Source: Azospirillum sp. TSO22-1 (GTDB taxonomy: Bacteria; Pseudomonadota; Alphaproteobacteria; Azospirillales; Azospirillaceae). Taken from it: a DNA stretch of 41,787 bases. A program made the position numbers and the translations under genes. Positions 33,195-41,787 of this stretch are shown here, piece by piece. Where the stretch lies: contig NZ_LGQZ01000071.1 in assembly GCF_003116015.1 (NCBI RefSeq), positions 1-41,787 on the forward strand. Reading direction: 5' to 3'. The first letter of the stretch is position 1. Each line of letters opens with the position of its first letter. Below the pieces are notes generated by a model. The model was not told the DNA's origin and searched no databases. It was given only the letters and a program-made list of their open reading frames with translations.

Positions 33195-33665
33195 CGTCGT
33201 ACCCCGTTCCCTTCGGTTGATCCACCGGATGGCCATGATACGGAGTCCCGTGACGACACCGGGACTCGCTCGTGAAACTTCCGATAACACTGCGTCAGGC
33301 AGACCTCCCATTCCATCGGAGCACCCGGGCGTACGGGAGCGGGCGTTCGGACGGAGGGAACGGCGGCCCGCGATCCGCAGCAGCGGATTCGGCATGATCC
33401 GACGAAACCCGGGCGGCGGGAAGGTCCGCGCCGCGCCGCGTTAAGGAAAATCCGGCCGCTTGACGTCCAAGCGGATGAATTCACAATTCATCGCTTGGCG
33501 AAGACTGCTCGGTATAGTCATCTGCTGGCGAAGTTATACAAGTTAAATTGTCTGGTGGACTTGATGTTGGGCATGTTGTCAACAAACCGCAATCTTGGTC
33601 AAATAATTGTGTCACCGACCGATGCTAGAAGCCCGGCCATGGAACCGACGCGGCCGAGGTGCTCG
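33195..33665. promoter_or_regulatory. Chemoreceptor and phn promoters (471-base gene-free region)
   Basis: No convincing gene is seen. On the left, 33234-33288 is the 55-base block shared with 22687-22741, 40 bases before the chemoreceptor ATG. The middle (about 33300-33460) is GC-rich with nothing recognised. On the right, 33470-33620 is A/T-rich and must drive phnC. It contains the repeat TGGCGAAG at 33496-33503 and 33526-33533 (30 bases apart), GGTATAGTC at 33511-33519 and GTTATAC at 33533-33539. The last two resemble HutC/GntR-type operators, the family to which PhnF belongs. Confidence 0.55.
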
Positions 33666-34529
33666 ATGACTGCCACCATCTCCAGGATCCAGCCCGCCAT
33701 CCGGGTGACCCGACTCAGCAAGACCTTCAACTGCTGCGCAGCGCTCCAGGGCGTGAGTGTCGATATCGGGGCGGGCGAGATGGTGGCGCTGATCGGCGCC
33801 TCGGGGTCCGGCAAGTCCACGCTGCTGCGCCATCTCGCCGGCCTGTCGCTGGGCGACGGCGGCGATGGCCGCGTCGAGGTTCTGGGCACCCCGGTGCAGG
33901 CCTGCGGCCGCTTGGCCCCGGGCATCCGCCGCACCCGGGCGCGCGTCGGGTTCGTCCATCAGCAGTTCAACCTGGTCGGCCGTCTGCCGGTGATGACCAA
34001 CGTGCTGACCGGCACGCTGGGCCGCGTGCCGCTGTGGCGTTCCCTGGCCGGCGCCTTCACCACCGGGGAGCGCGCGCTGGCGCTCGACGCGCTGGCCCGC
34101 GTCGGCATCGCCGACAAGGCGTGGGTGCGCGCCTCGGCGCTCTCCGGCGGCCAGCAGCAGCGCGCCGCGATCGCCCGCACGCTGGTGCAGAAGGCGGAGA
34201 TCATCCTCGCCGACGAGCCCATCGCCTCGCTCGATCCCGTCTCCTCGCGCAACGTCATGGAGACGCTGGCGCGCATCAACGCCGAGGACCGCGTGACGGT
34301 GGTGGTGTCGCTGCATCAGGTCGATTTCGCCATCCGCTATTGCCCGCGGACGATCGCGCTCAAGAACGGCGCGGTGGTCTACGACGGCCCGTCCTCGGCC
34401 CTCACCCCGGCGCTGCTGCGCGATCTCTACGGCACCCAGGCCGAAGAGCTGGGGCTGGAGGTGCCCGGCGCCGCCTCCTTCGTCACCGGCCTGACGCCCG
34501 GCTACGCGCTGGCCGCGGCCAACGCCTGA
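33666..34529 (+). CDS. phnC: Phosphonate ABC transporter ATP-binding protein
   Basis: Cytoplasmic ATPase of 287 residues for phosphonate import. Walker [11 protein letters not shown]-loop [11 protein letters not shown] (typical of PhnC), signature L-S-G-G-Q-Q-Q-R and Walker [14 protein letters not shown] are all present. The PhnC end of the catalytic core, V-S-L-H-Q-V-D-F-A, is also clear. The ATG at 33666 has GAGGTG five bases upstream; the frame is open back to 33495 but that part has no domain. It is the first gene of phnCDE-acetyltransferase-phnN. Confidence 0.93.
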   Translation: MTATISRIQPAIRVTRLSKTFNCCAALQGVSVDIGAGEMVALIGASGSGKSTLLRHLAGLSLGDGGDGRVEVLGTPVQACGRLAPGIRRTRARVGFVHQQFNLVGRLPVMTNVLTGTLGRVPLWRSLAGAFTTGERALALDALARVGIADKAWVRASALSGGQQQRAAIARTLVQKAEIILADEPIASLDPVSSRNVMETLARINAEDRVTVVVSLHQVDFAIRYCPRTIALKNGAVVYDGPSSALTPALLRDLYGTQAEELGLEVPGAASFVTGLTPGYALAAANA

Positions 34530-34555
34530 AATCCCTCATTCCGGAGATCCGTCCC

Positions 34556-35551
34556 ATGAAGCTTGCGAAGCTCGTCGCCGCCGTCGCGCTGTGCGCCGGC
34601 ACGGCCACCCCCGCCCTGGCGCAGGAGGTGCTGAACTTCGGCATCATCTCGACCGAATCCACCCAGAACCTGAAGCCGCAGTGGGTTCCGTTCCTGGAGG
34701 CCATGGAAAAGCAGACCGGGTTGTCGGTGAAGCCGTTCTTCTCCTCCGACTACGCCGGCATCATCGAGGGGATGCGCTTCAACAAGGTGCAGGTCGCCTG
34801 GTACGGCAACAAGGCCGCCATGGAAGCGGTGGACCGCTCCAACGGCGAGGTGTTCGTGCAGTCCTCGGACCCGGAGGGCGGCCTCGGCTACTACTCCTAC
34901 GTCCTGGCGCAGAAGGACAGCCCGATCAACTCTATCCAGGACTTGCTGAAGAACGCCGGCTCCCTGACCTTCTCCAACGGCGACCCGAACTCGACCTCGG
35001 GCTTCCTGGTGCCGGGCTACTACGTGTTCGCGATGAACGGCGTGGATGATCCGAAGAAGATCTTCAAGCGCGTGGTCAACGCCAACCACGAGACCAACGC
35101 CATGGCCGTGGCGAACAAGCAGGTGGACGTCGCCACCTGCAACTCGGAGGTCATGCCGCGCATCAAGGAGCGCCAGCCCGAGAAGTACGAGCAGATCAAG
35201 ATCATCTGGACCTCTCCGCTGATCCCCTCCGACCCGATCGTTTGGCGCAAGGATCTGGCCCAGAACGTGAAGGACAAGCTGAAGACCTTCTTCCTGTCCT
35301 ACGGCGTCGAGCAGCCGGGCAAGAGCGCCGAGCAGCTGAAGAACGAGCGCTCCGTGCTCGACACCCTGAAGTGGGGCACCTTCCGCGAGTCCAACGACGA
35401 CCAGCTCATCCCGATCCGCCAGCTGGAGCTGTTCAAGGCCAAGGCGAAGCTGGAAGCTGACGCCGTCCTGCCGGAGGCCGAGAAGAAGGCGAAGGTCGCC
35501 GAGATCGACGCCAAGCTCGACCAGCTCAAGACCAAGCTCGCGGCCAAGTAA
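34556..35551 (+). CDS. phnD: Phosphonate ABC transporter substrate-binding protein
   Basis: Periplasmic phosphonate-binding protein of 331 residues. The signal peptide is residues 1-22 (A-L-A cut before [12 protein letters not shown]). PhnD motifs are [16 protein letters not shown] near 64, V-A-W-Y-G-N-K near 82, [11 protein letters not shown] near 141 (the phosphonate-clasping loop) and [11 protein letters not shown] near 219. The C-terminus is a Lys/Ala-rich helix. It starts 26 bases after phnC and is followed by a stem-loop before phnE. Confidence 0.94.
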   Translation: MKLAKLVAAVALCAGTATPALAQEVLNFGIISTESTQNLKPQWVPFLEAMEKQTGLSVKPFFSSDYAGIIEGMRFNKVQVAWYGNKAAMEAVDRSNGEVFVQSSDPEGGLGYYSYVLAQKDSPINSIQDLLKNAGSLTFSNGDPNSTSGFLVPGYYVFAMNGVDDPKKIFKRVVNANHETNAMAVANKQVDVATCNSEVMPRIKERQPEKYEQIKIIWTSPLIPSDPIVWRKDLAQNVKDKLKTFFLSYGVEQPGKSAEQLKNERSVLDTLKWGTFRESNDDQLIPIRQLELFKAKAKLEADAVLPEAEKKAKVAEIDAKLDQLKTKLAAK

Positions 35552-35566
35552 GCCTTGCCGGTCTGC

Positions 35567-35593
35567 GGGGCGCCGCGCACGCCGCGGCGCCCC
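35567..35593 (+). other. Intercistronic stem-loop between phnD and phnE
   Basis: GGGGCGCCGCG at 35567-35577 pairs perfectly with CGCGGCGCCCC at 35583-35593 over five bases. Without a U run it is unlikely to be a full terminator; such hairpins after a binding-protein gene usually protect its mRNA, giving more PhnD than PhnE. Confidence 0.65.
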
Positions 35594-35624
35594 GGCTGCT
35601 TTCTCCAGACGCGAAGCCCCGGAC

Positions 35625-36413
35625 ATGACGATCACCGACGCCCGCCTCCTCCACCCGCCGAGGACGCCGCTCGCCAAGCTGGCCGTGTATGGCCTTGCCG
35701 CGGCCCTGCTTGCCTGGTCGTGGCAGGGGGCCGAGATCCGGCCGGCGGTGCTGTTCTCCGACGCCGGCAACATGGGGAAGTTCCTGCAGGACTTCTTCCC
35801 GCCGAACTTCGCCGACTGGCGCTACTACGTGCAGGAGATGCTGGTCACCATCCAGATCGCGCTGTGGGGCACGGTGCTGGCGGTGGTCGCCGCCATCCCC
35901 TTCGGCCTGCTGGCCGCCGACAACATTTCCCCCGTGTGGGTGCGCCAGCCGGTGCGCCGCCTGATGGACGCGCTGCGCGCCATCAACGAGATGGTCTTCG
36001 CCATGCTGTTCGTGGTGGCGGTGGGGCTGGGGCCCTTCGCCGGCGTGCTGGCGCTGTTCGTCCACACCACGGGCATCCTCGCCAAGCTGTTCTCCGAGGC
36101 CGTCGAGGCCATCGACCCGCGCCCGGTCGAGGGCATCCGCGCCACCGGCGCCAACGCGCTGGAGGAGATCGTCTACGGCGTCATCCCGCAGGTGCTGCCG
36201 CTGTGGATCAGCTATTCGCTGTACCGCTTCGAATCCAACGTGCGCTCGGCCTCCGTGGTCGGGATGGTGGGGGCGGGCGGCATCGGCGTCGTGCTGTGGG
36301 AGATCATCCGCGGCTTCTACTTCGCCGAGACCTGCGCGGTGATGATCATCATCGTCGCCACCGTGTCGCTGATCGACGTCGTGTCGGCGCAGCTCCGCAA
36401 ACTCTTCATCTGA
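35625..36413 (+). CDS. phnE: Phosphonate ABC transporter permease
   Basis: Inner-membrane permease of 262 residues with about six membrane segments. PhnE hallmarks include [22 protein letters not shown] near 120, the EAA loop [17 protein letters not shown], and [14 protein letters not shown] near 205. It follows phnD by 73 bases and ends eight bases before the acetyltransferase gene. A single phnE is present, as is usual outside some duplicated systems. Confidence 0.93.
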   Translation: MTITDARLLHPPRTPLAKLAVYGLAAALLAWSWQGAEIRPAVLFSDAGNMGKFLQDFFPPNFADWRYYVQEMLVTIQIALWGTVLAVVAAIPFGLLAADNISPVWVRQPVRRLMDALRAINEMVFAMLFVVAVGLGPFAGVLALFVHTTGILAKLFSEAVEAIDPRPVEGIRATGANALEEIVYGVIPQVLPLWISYSLYRFESNVRSASVVGMVGAGGIGVVLWEIIRGFYFAETCAVMIIIVATVSLIDVVSAQLRKLFI

Positions 36414-36420
36414 GGCATCC

Positions 36421-37077
36421 ATGCTGATCAACTGCGGCACGGCCTGGGATCCCTGGACCGCCGGGCGCAGCCTGACCGAGGCGCCGGAGATCGACCCGAC
36501 CTCGGTGGTGCGCAATTCAGACTTCGGCCGCTACACCTATCTCGGCCCGCGCTCGACCGTGGCGGACGTGGAGCTGGGCGACTACGGCTACGCCATGGGC
36601 GGCAACCAGATCGCCCACGCCACCATCGGCAGGTTCGCCAACCTCGCCACCGGCGTGCGCGTCAATCCCAGCAACCATCCCTGGTGGCGGGCGACGCTGC
36701 ACCACTTCACCTACCGCTCCGCCTCGCACGGCTTCCACCTGCCCGACGACCGGGAGGTCTTCGCCTGGCGTGCCGAGGACCGGGTGGTCATCGGCCCCGA
36801 CGTGTGGATCGGCCACAACGCCATCATCATGCCGGGCGTGACGGTCGGCACGGGAGCGGCCATCGGCTCCGGCGCGGTGGTGACCAAGGACGTGCCGCCC
36901 TACGCCATCGTGGTGGGCGTTCCGGCCAAGGTGCTGCGCTTCCGCGCCGACGAGCGCACCATCGAGCGGCTCATGCGCATCGCGTGGTGGGACTGGCCGC
37001 ACGAGCGCATCGACGCGGCGCTGGAGGATTTCCGCGCGCTGGACATCGCCGCCTTCGCCGAGAAATATGACCAATGA
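36421..37077 (+). CDS. Left-handed beta-helix acetyltransferase of phn operons
   Basis: A 218-residue hexapeptide-repeat acetyltransferase of the group found in C-P lyase operons. Imperfect hexapeptide turns run from about 22 to 75 and from 118 to 165 (I-G-P-D-V-W-I-G-H-N-A-I-I-M-P-G-V-T-V). Between them is the family insert N-P-S-N-H-P-W-W-R. It is unrelated in fold to E. coli PhnO, though both sit in phn loci; it may acetylate aminoalkylphosphonates or a pathway intermediate, which is inference. Its stop overlaps the ATG of phnN (ATGA). Confidence 0.87.
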   Translation: MLINCGTAWDPWTAGRSLTEAPEIDPTSVVRNSDFGRYTYLGPRSTVADVELGDYGYAMGGNQIAHATIGRFANLATGVRVNPSNHPWWRATLHHFTYRSASHGFHLPDDREVFAWRAEDRVVIGPDVWIGHNAIIMPGVTVGTGAAIGSGAVVTKDVPPYAIVVGVPAKVLRFRADERTIERLMRIAWWDWPHERIDAALEDFRALDIAAFAEKYDQ

Positions 37078-37640
37078 GCTTGGCGCCTCTGATCCTGGTG
37101 GTTGGTCCCAGCGGGGCCGGCAAGGACAGCCTGATGGACGGCGCCCGCGCGAGGTTGGCCGGCGATCCGGCCTTCCACTTCGCCCGCCGCGTGGTGACGC
37201 GTCCGGCGCTGGCCGGGGCGGAGGACCACGACAGCCTGACCCTTGCGGAGTTCGAGGTGCGGGAGGCGGCCGGCGGCTTCCTGCTGTCCTGGCGGGCACA
37301 CGGGCTGGCCTATGGTGTGCCGGCGGCGCTGGACCACCTGCGTCGTCGGGACCAGGCGGTGGTGGTGAACGTCTCCCGCACCGTGGTGAACGAGGCACGT
37401 ACACGGCTGCGCCCGGTCGGCGTGGTGGTGGTGACTGCCCCGGCCAACGTTCTGGCGGCCCGGCTCGCCGGGCGGGGGCGTGAGGAGGGGGCCGACATCA
37501 CGGATCGCCTGAAGCGCGCGGCGCCGATGCCCGCCGGCCGGGACGTGCGGGTGGTGGTGAACGACGGGAGTCTGGACCAGGGTGTGCAGGCGTTCCTGCG
37601 CGCCTTGAAGGATCTGGCCGGCACCGAAGTGACCGTTTAA
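37074..37640 (+). CDS. phnN: Ribose 1,5-bisphosphate phosphokinase
   Basis: PhnN converts ribose 1,5-bisphosphate from C-P lyase action to PRPP, returning it to normal metabolism. The 188-residue kinase has the guanylate-kinase-like P-loop V-G-P-S-G-A-G-K-D-S at 10-19, then R-R-V-V-T-R-P near 38 and E-D-H-D-S-L near 50, the typical F-L-L-S-W-x-A-H-G-L-x-Y-G-V-P stretch near 68-82, and a C-terminal lid region with R-E-E-G-A-D-I-T-D-R. Overlaps the preceding gene by four bases. It converges with phnM across a palindromic element. Confidence 0.92.
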   Translation: MSLAPLILVVGPSGAGKDSLMDGARARLAGDPAFHFARRVVTRPALAGAEDHDSLTLAEFEVREAAGGFLLSWRAHGLAYGVPAALDHLRRRDQAVVVNVSRTVVNEARTRLRPVGVVVVTAPANVLAARLAGRGREEGADITDRLKRAAPMPAGRDVRVVVNDGSLDQGVQAFLRALKDLAGTEVTV

Positions 37641-37641
37641 G

Positions 37642-37769
37642 CCCTCCCCCCGGCTCCGCCGGGGGCAGGGTTGGGTGGGGGCAGCGGCCCCGCCAGGCAT
37701 CAGCCGGCCACGTGCGCCGCTGCCCCCACCTAACCTCCCCCGCCGGGGGCGGGGGAGGGACAAGGAGGG
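37642..37769. repeat. Composite palindromic element between convergent phnN and phnM
   Basis: A pair of G/C hairpins (CCCCCGGCTCCGCCGGGGG on the left, a CCTCCCCC...GGGGGAGG pair on the right) flanks a long inverted repeat. GGTTGGGTGGGGGCAGCGG near 37669-37687 matches, with one mismatch, the complement of the stretch at 37717-37735. It fills the gap between two convergent operons, so it may terminate both. Related to the elements at 5341-5427 and 13918-13949. Confidence 0.8.
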
Positions 37770-37771
37770 TG

Positions 37772-38917
37772 CTACGCCACGCGCTTGCCCTCGCGCCAGA
37801 CGGTGCGGATCACCGGCACGCCGCCGGTGTCGAGGACGCGCACGAGGTCGGCACGCTTGCCGGGCGCGATCACGCCGCGGTCGTCCAGGCCGGCGGCCCT
37901 GGCGGGGTTGGCGGTGACCGTGGCGATGGCCTGGGGCAGGGGGAAGCCCAGGGGCCCGTTGTGCAGCAGGAAGGCGGCGCCCATCAGGCTGACCGGCACG
38001 TAATCGGACGACAGCACGTCCAAGCAGCCCGCCGCCGCCAGCTCCGCCGCCGCGACGTTGCCGGAGTGCGAACCGCCGCGCATGAGGTTCGGCGCGCCCA
38101 TCATCACCAGCATGCCGGCCGCGCGGGACGCCCTGGCGGCCTCCAGGGTGGTCGGGAACTCGGCGAAGTGGGTGCCGAGGTCGGCGGCCTCGGCGACGTG
38201 CTCCAGCGTGGCGTCGTCGTGGCTGGCCAGCGTGAAGCCGCGCTCGCGGCAGATGGCGGCCAGCGCGCTGCGGTGCGTGTCGGAATAGCGCGCGGCGTTG
38301 GCGGTCTGCCGCTCGGTGAAGGCGTCCATCTCGGCGTCCGAGAAACCGTACTTGCCCATGAAGTAGTCGCGGTACTTGTCGGGGTGCACGAACTGGCGCT
38401 GGCCGGGCGTGTGGTCCATCAGGCTGACGATGCCGACCAGCGGGTGGGTGGCCAGCGCCCCGAACAGCTCCAGGATGTTGGCCGACGACACCTCGCAGCG
38501 CAGGTGCAGCCTGTGGTCGGCGCGCAGGTGGCCGCGCTCCTGCGCGTCGGTCACCGCGTCCACCATGGCCTGGAGGTTGGCGAGCCGGTCCGAGCCCTCC
38601 ATGATGTCGCCGCAGGCGATGGCGTCGTAGACGGTGGTGACGCCGGCCGAGGCCATGGCCGCGTCGTGCGCCAGCGTGGCGGAACCGGCGTGCCAGCGCA
38701 CCTTCGGCCGCGGCACGACGTGCCGTTCCAGATTGTCGGTGTGCAACTCGATCAGGCCCGGAACGAGGCAGTCGCCTTCGCAGTCCACGGCGCCTGGAAC
38801 GCGGGCGGCGCCGCGGCCCAGGCCGGCGACGCGGCCATCCTCGACGTACACGGTGCCGAGGAACACCTCGTCCTCGGCGACGATGCGGGCGTTGGTGAGC
38901 ACGAGCGTGCCGGTCAT
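37772..38917 (-). CDS. phnM: C-P lyase pathway triphosphate diphosphohydrolase
   Basis: PhnM hydrolyses the alkylphosphonate ribose 5-triphosphate to the monophosphate form and PPi. The 381-residue amidohydrolase has the metal motif E-L-H-T-D-N-L-E-R-H near 57, V-Y-D-A-I-A-C-G-D near 96, H-L-R-C-E near 137, V-S-L-M-D-H-T-P-G-Q near 163, A-S-H-D-D-A-T near 229 and L-S-S-D-Y-V-P near 302. ATG 38917 lies five bases after the phnL stop. It is the last gene of the minus-strand phn operon visible here. Confidence 0.94.
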   Translation of the reverse strand: MTGTLVLTNARIVAEDEVFLGTVYVEDGRVAGLGRGAARVPGAVDCEGDCLVPGLIELHTDNLERHVVPRPKVRWHAGSATLAHDAAMASAGVTTVYDAIACGDIMEGSDRLANLQAMVDAVTDAQERGHLRADHRLHLRCEVSSANILELFGALATHPLVGIVSLMDHTPGQRQFVHPDKYRDYFMGKYGFSDAEMDAFTERQTANAARYSDTHRSALAAICRERGFTLASHDDATLEHVAEAADLGTHFAEFPTTLEAARASRAAGMLVMMGAPNLMRGGSHSGNVAAAELAAAGCLDVLSSDYVPVSLMGAAFLLHNGPLGFPLPQAIATVTANPARAAGLDDRGVIAPGKRADLVRVLDTGGVPVIRTVWREGKRVA

Positions 38918-38922
38918 GGCGG

Positions 38923-39606
38923 TCAGCCTTGCATGGTGTGGATGCGGGTGGAGACGGCCTCGCGCACCTCGTCGTCGTGGAAGACGCCAACCAGGGCCGT
39001 GCCCTCGGCCTTGGCCTCGCCGATCAGGTCGATGACCACGGCGCGGTTGCGGGCGTCGAGCGACGCGGTGGGCTCGTCGAGCAGCAGGATCGGGTGCTTT
39101 GCCGCGAAGCCGCGGGCGATGTTCACCCGCTGCTGCTCGCCGCCGGAGAAGGTGGCCGGGGCGAGGTGCCACAGCCGCTCGGGGATGCGCAGGCGGGACA
39201 GCAGTTCGCCGGCCCGCACGCGGGCGGCCTCCGCATCGACGCCCAGCGCGCGCAGCGGCTCCGCCACCACGTCCAGCGCCGGCACGCGCGGGATGGCGCG
39301 CAGGAACTGGCTGACGTAGCCGAGCGTGCGCCTGCGCACTTCGATCACCACGCGCGGGGCGGCGGCGGCGATGTCCACCGCCGTGTCCCCATGGCGCACG
39401 CGGATGGCCCCGGAGTCCGGCTTGCAGTTGCCGTAGAGGCAGCGCAGCAGGGTCGATTTGCCGGTGCCGGAGGGGCCGTGCAGGGTGACGCACTCGCCGG
39501 TCCCGACGGTCAGTGCGGCGCCGGCGAAGACGGGGATCTCCACCCCGCCCTGCGTGTGCAGGACGTAGGTCTTGGAGAGGGATTCCACCTCGATCATCAC
39601 GGTCAT
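38923..39606 (-). CDS. phnL: C-P lyase subunit, ABC-type ATPase
   Basis: An ABC-type ATPase of 227 residues that acts in C-P lyase rather than in transport. Walker A is G-P-S-G-T-G-K-S-T near 44-52, signature [10 protein letters not shown] near 160, Walker [12 protein letters not shown] near 178. PhnL-type matches include [15 protein letters not shown] and [16 protein letters not shown]. ATG 39606 overlaps the phnK stop by four bases; ATG 39597, three codons in, is an alternative. Confidence 0.92.
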   Translation of the reverse strand: MTVMIEVESLSKTYVLHTQGGVEIPVFAGAALTVGTGECVTLHGPSGTGKSTLLRCLYGNCKPDSGAIRVRHGDTAVDIAAAAPRVVIEVRRRTLGYVSQFLRAIPRVPALDVVAEPLRALGVDAEAARVRAGELLSRLRIPERLWHLAPATFSGGEQQRVNIARGFAAKHPILLLDEPTASLDARNRAVVIDLIGEAKAEGTALVGVFHDDEVREAVSTRIHTMQG

Positions 39607-40373
39607 GGCTGGAGCACCGAGGAGACGAGCAGTTGCGTGTAGGGGTGGTGCGGGTCGTCGAGCACCTGGTCGGTCAGGCCGGTCTCCACCACCTCGCCGC
39701 GGCGCATGACCATCAGCCGGTGCGCCAGCAGGCGGGTGACCGCCAGATCGTGCGTCACCACGACCGCCGCGAGGCCGAGGTCGATCACCAGACGCCGCAG
39801 TAGGTCCAGGAGACGCGCCTGCACCGAGACGTCCAGCCCGCCGGTCGGCTCGTCCATGAAGACGAGGCGCGGGTGGGTGACGAGGTTGCGGGCGATCTGC
39901 AGGCGCTGGAGCATGCCGCCGGAGAAGGTCAGCGGCAGGTCGTCGATGCGCTCCGCGTCGATCTCGACTTTCCGCAGCCACTCGCCGGCCTCGGCGCGGA
40001 TGGCGCCGTAGTGGCGGGCGCCCACGGCCATCAGCCGCTCGCCGACGTTGGCGCCGGCCGACACGCCCATGCGCAGGCCGTCGCGCGGGTTCTGGTGGAC
40101 GATGCCCCAGTCGGTGCGCATCAGCAGGCGTCGCCGCGGCTCGCTCAGCGCGTAGATGTCGGTGAGGCCGTCCTCGCGCGTGTCGTACGCGACGGTGCCG
40201 GAGGTGGGCTCCAGCCGGGCTGACAGGCAGCTCAGCAGCGTGCTCTTGCCCGAGCCGGACTCGCCGACGATGCCCATGACCTCGCCGGGCCACAGCTCGA
40301 ACGACACGTCCCGGCAGCCGACGCGATTGCCGTACATCCGGGTGAGGCCGGACACCTGGAGGAGCGGCGTCAT
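39603..40373 (-). CDS. phnK: C-P lyase subunit, ABC-type ATPase
   Basis: ABC-type ATPase of 256 residues that binds the PhnGHIJ core in E. coli. Walker [10 protein letters not shown] near 38-46; the PhnK hallmark [10 protein letters not shown] near 93; signature F-S-G-G-M-L-Q-R near 149; Walker [13 protein letters not shown] near 169; H-loop in V-V-V-T-H-D-L-A-V. The C-terminus has the oligopeptide-transporter-like H-P-Y-T-Q-L-L stretch. The ATG overlaps the phnJ stop (ATGA), with its ribosome site inside the phnJ C-terminus. Confidence 0.93.
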   Translation of the reverse strand: MTPLLQVSGLTRMYGNRVGCRDVSFELWPGEVMGIVGESGSGKSTLLSCLSARLEPTSGTVAYDTREDGLTDIYALSEPRRRLLMRTDWGIVHQNPRDGLRMGVSAGANVGERLMAVGARHYGAIRAEAGEWLRKVEIDAERIDDLPLTFSGGMLQRLQIARNLVTHPRLVFMDEPTGGLDVSVQARLLDLLRRLVIDLGLAAVVVTHDLAVTRLLAHRLMVMRRGEVVETGLTDQVLDDPHHPYTQLLVSSVLQP

Positions 40374-41221
40374 TCCGCGGCCTCCCGGATCTCTTGGCGC
40401 GCGGAGCAATGGTCGGTGTCGGAGCAGACGTACATGCGCCCGCCCCGGTCGTCGGTCACCACCTCGTCGAGGAAGCTGTCGGCGGCCCCGCACAGCGCGC
40501 AGGCCTGATCCCATCTCTGGACCTCGAAGGGGTGGTCCTCGAAGTCGAGGCTTTTTACCTCGGTGTAGGGCGGCACGGCGTAGATGCGCTTCTCGCGCCC
40601 GGCGCCGAACAGCTGGAGGGCGGGGTTCATGTGCATCTTCGGGTTGTCGAACTTCGGGATCGGCGAGGGCCGCATCAGGTAGCGGCCGTTCACCAGCACC
40701 GGGTAGTCGTAGGTGGTGGCGATGCGGCCGAAGCGGGCCACGTCCTCGTACAGCTTCACGTGCATGGCGCCGTAGTCGGCCAGCGCGTGCATCCGGCGCG
40801 TCTCCGTCTCGCGCGGCTCCAGCCAGCGCAGCGGCTCGGGGATCGGCACCTGGTAGACGAGGATCTGCCCCTCGCGCAGCGGGGTCTCCGGGATGCGGTG
40901 GCGGGTCTGGATGACGGTCGCCTCCACCGTGCGCTCGGTGGTCGCCACCCCGGCGGTGCGGGCGAAGAAGCGGCGGATGGAGACGGCGTTGGTGGTGTCG
41001 TCCGCTCCCTGGTCGATGACCTTCAGCGTGTCGGACGGCCCCAGCACCGCGGCGGTCACCTGGATGCCGCCGGTGCCCCAGCCGTAGGGCAGCGGCATCT
41101 CGCGGCTGCCGAACGGCACCTGATAGCCGGGGATCGCCACCGCCTTCAGGATGGCGCGGCGGATCATGCGCTTGGTCTGCTCGTCCAGATAGGCGAAGTT
41201 GTAGCCCTGGGCGCTGGTCAT
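40370..41221 (-). CDS. phnJ: C-P lyase radical SAM subunit
   Basis: PhnJ cleaves the C-P bond using S-adenosylmethionine and an iron-sulfur cluster. The 283-residue protein has the cluster cysteines at 241, 244 and 266 and a fourth at 272 (C-x2-C-x21-C-x5-C), the same numbers as in E. coli PhnJ, which also supports the chosen ATG at 41221. N-terminal motifs [13 protein letters not shown] and [10 protein letters not shown] match the family. Overlaps phnI upstream and phnK downstream by four bases each. Confidence 0.96.
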   Translation of the reverse strand: MTSAQGYNFAYLDEQTKRMIRRAILKAVAIPGYQVPFGSREMPLPYGWGTGGIQVTAAVLGPSDTLKVIDQGADDTTNAVSIRRFFARTAGVATTERTVEATVIQTRHRIPETPLREGQILVYQVPIPEPLRWLEPRETETRRMHALADYGAMHVKLYEDVARFGRIATTYDYPVLVNGRYLMRPSPIPKFDNPKMHMNPALQLFGAGREKRIYAVPPYTEVKSLDFEDHPFEVQRWDQACALCGAADSFLDEVVTDDRGGRMYVCSDTDHCSARQEIREAAE

Positions 41222-41787
41222 TCCGCGGCCTCCCGGTCCGGCGTTGTGCGATCCGGGGCGGCGGCGCGCAGCCGCCGGATCAGCTCGAGTTCGGACTGGA
41301 AGTCCACGTAGTGCGGCAGCTTGAGGTGCTGCACGAAGCCCGACGCCTCGACGTTGTCCGAGTGCATCAGCACGAACTCCTCGTCCTGCGCCGGGTTGGC
41401 GGCCTCCTCGCCGAGCTCGCCGGCGCGCAGCGAGCGGTCCACCAGCGCCATGGCCATGGCCTTGCGCTCGGCCTGCCCGAAGGCGAGGCCGTAGCCGCGG
41501 GTGAACTGCGGCGGCATCTCCCTGGAGCCCTTGAACTGGTTGATCATCTGGCACTCGGTCACGGTGATCTCGCCGATCTCGATGGCGAAGCCCAACTCTT
41601 CCGGCGCGAACTCCACCGCCACCGTGCCCATGCGGATCTCGCCGGCGAAGGGGTGGGTGTTGCCGTAGCCGCGCTGGGCGGAATAGGCGAGCGCCAGCAG
41701 GAAGCCCTCGTCGCCGCGCGCGAGGTTCTGCAGGCGCAGGTCGCGGTCGGCGGGCAGGGTGAGCGGCTGGCGGGGGAGGTCGGCGGG
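41218..41787 (-). CDS. phnI: C-P lyase core subunit, N-terminal part beyond window edge
   Basis: The last 189 residues of PhnI, the C-P lyase core subunit that in E. coli starts the pathway by transferring the phosphonate to ATP's ribose. Visible PhnI motifs are R-Q-P-L-T-L-P-A-D-R-D-L-R-L-Q-N-L-A-R-G-D-E-G-F, Q-R-G-Y-G-N-T-H-P-F-A-G-E-I-R, G-E-I-T-V-T-E-C-Q-M-I-N-Q-F-K-G and S-D-N-V-E-A-S-G-F-V-Q-H-L-K-L-P-H-Y-V-D-F. It ends in R-E-A-A-E, whose codons carry the ribosome site for phnJ. phnG and phnH are expected just beyond the right edge. Confidence 0.95.
   Translation of the reverse strand, partial: PADLPRQPLTLPADRDLRLQNLARGDEGFLLALAYSAQRGYGNTHPFAGEIRMGTVAVEFAPEELGFAIEIGEITVTECQMINQFKGSREMPPQFTRGYGLAFGQAERKAMAMALVDRSLRAGELGEEAANPAQDEEFVLMHSDNVEASGFVQHLKLPHYVDFQSELELIRRLRAAAPDRTTPDREAAE

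Noticed and set aside
33115..33444. Open frame of about 109 codons on the plus strand between the chemoreceptor and phnC
   Set aside because: It overlaps the chemoreceptor start and the conserved 55-base block, and its translation is Arg-rich without any protein-like pattern.
33599..33620. Possible Pho box before phnC (two TCA-containing half-sites)
   Set aside because: The half-sites are 13 bases apart rather than the 11 of a Pho box, and the consensus match is weak.
1..41787. tRNA, rRNA, CRISPR arrays, insertion sequences, attachment sites
   Set aside because: None could be recognised on either strand; there are no regularly spaced repeats, transposase motifs or tRNA-like cloverleaf signatures visible by eye.

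Overview
This is a GC-rich bacterial window (visibly about 70 % G+C, with occasional GTG starts) carrying roughly 40 tightly packed genes. No rRNA, tRNA, CRISPR array, insertion sequence or phage gene is visible. The gene mix points to a soil or plant-associated alphaproteobacterium of the Azospirillum/Rhodospirillales type: sulfonate and phosphonate scavenging, an OlsB ornithine-lipid enzyme, many c-di-GMP proteins, and a chemoreceptor with a C-terminal PilZ domain like Azospirillum Tlp1. The genus is an inference; no marker gene is present.

Layout. (1) 1-1823, minus: the N-terminal two thirds of a class II lanthipeptide synthetase (LanM), cut by the left edge. (2) 1950-10135: a sulfur-scavenging island. 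A minus-strand ssuA-ssuD-ssuC-ssuB-nitroreductase operon and a plus-strand tauABCD operon diverge from a shared 216-base control region. (3) 10396-13911: a PAS histidine-kinase-like protein that has lost its phospho-acceptor His, followed by a PilZ-tailed chemoreceptor. (4) 13971-17752, minus: olsB, a GNAT acetyltransferase and an Orn/Lys/Arg decarboxylase in one run. (5) 17954-20505: small and housekeeping genes (NUDIX, CYTH, ArsC, three small hypotheticals). (6) 20536-33194: a signalling block. It holds a GGDEF-EAL protein, a degenerate EAL-CBS-GGDEF protein, an RHH/ParA pair, an orphan solute-binding protein, a histidine kinase with a REC-GGDEF-EAL partner, and a chemoreceptor followed by an orphan BMP-type binding protein. 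(7) 33666-41787: the C-P lyase locus. phnC-phnD-phnE-acetyltransferase-phnN run on plus and converge on a minus-strand phnI-phnJ-phnK-phnL-phnM operon that enters from the right edge.

How they work together. Regions 2 and 7 let the cell take sulfur from alkanesulfonates and taurine and phosphorus from phosphonates. Region 6 probably links periplasmic sensing to c-di-GMP and motility. Three of its membrane receptors (a kinase, a GGDEF-EAL protein and a chemoreceptor) carry a W-N-x-(D/E) motif with the Trp at residue 64 in all three. Two of these genes are also preceded by the same 55-base promoter-like block. The best candidates for undescribed biology are the LanM locus, this shared receptor module with its common upstream block, the His-less kinase beside the PilZ chemoreceptor, and the RHH/ParA pair.
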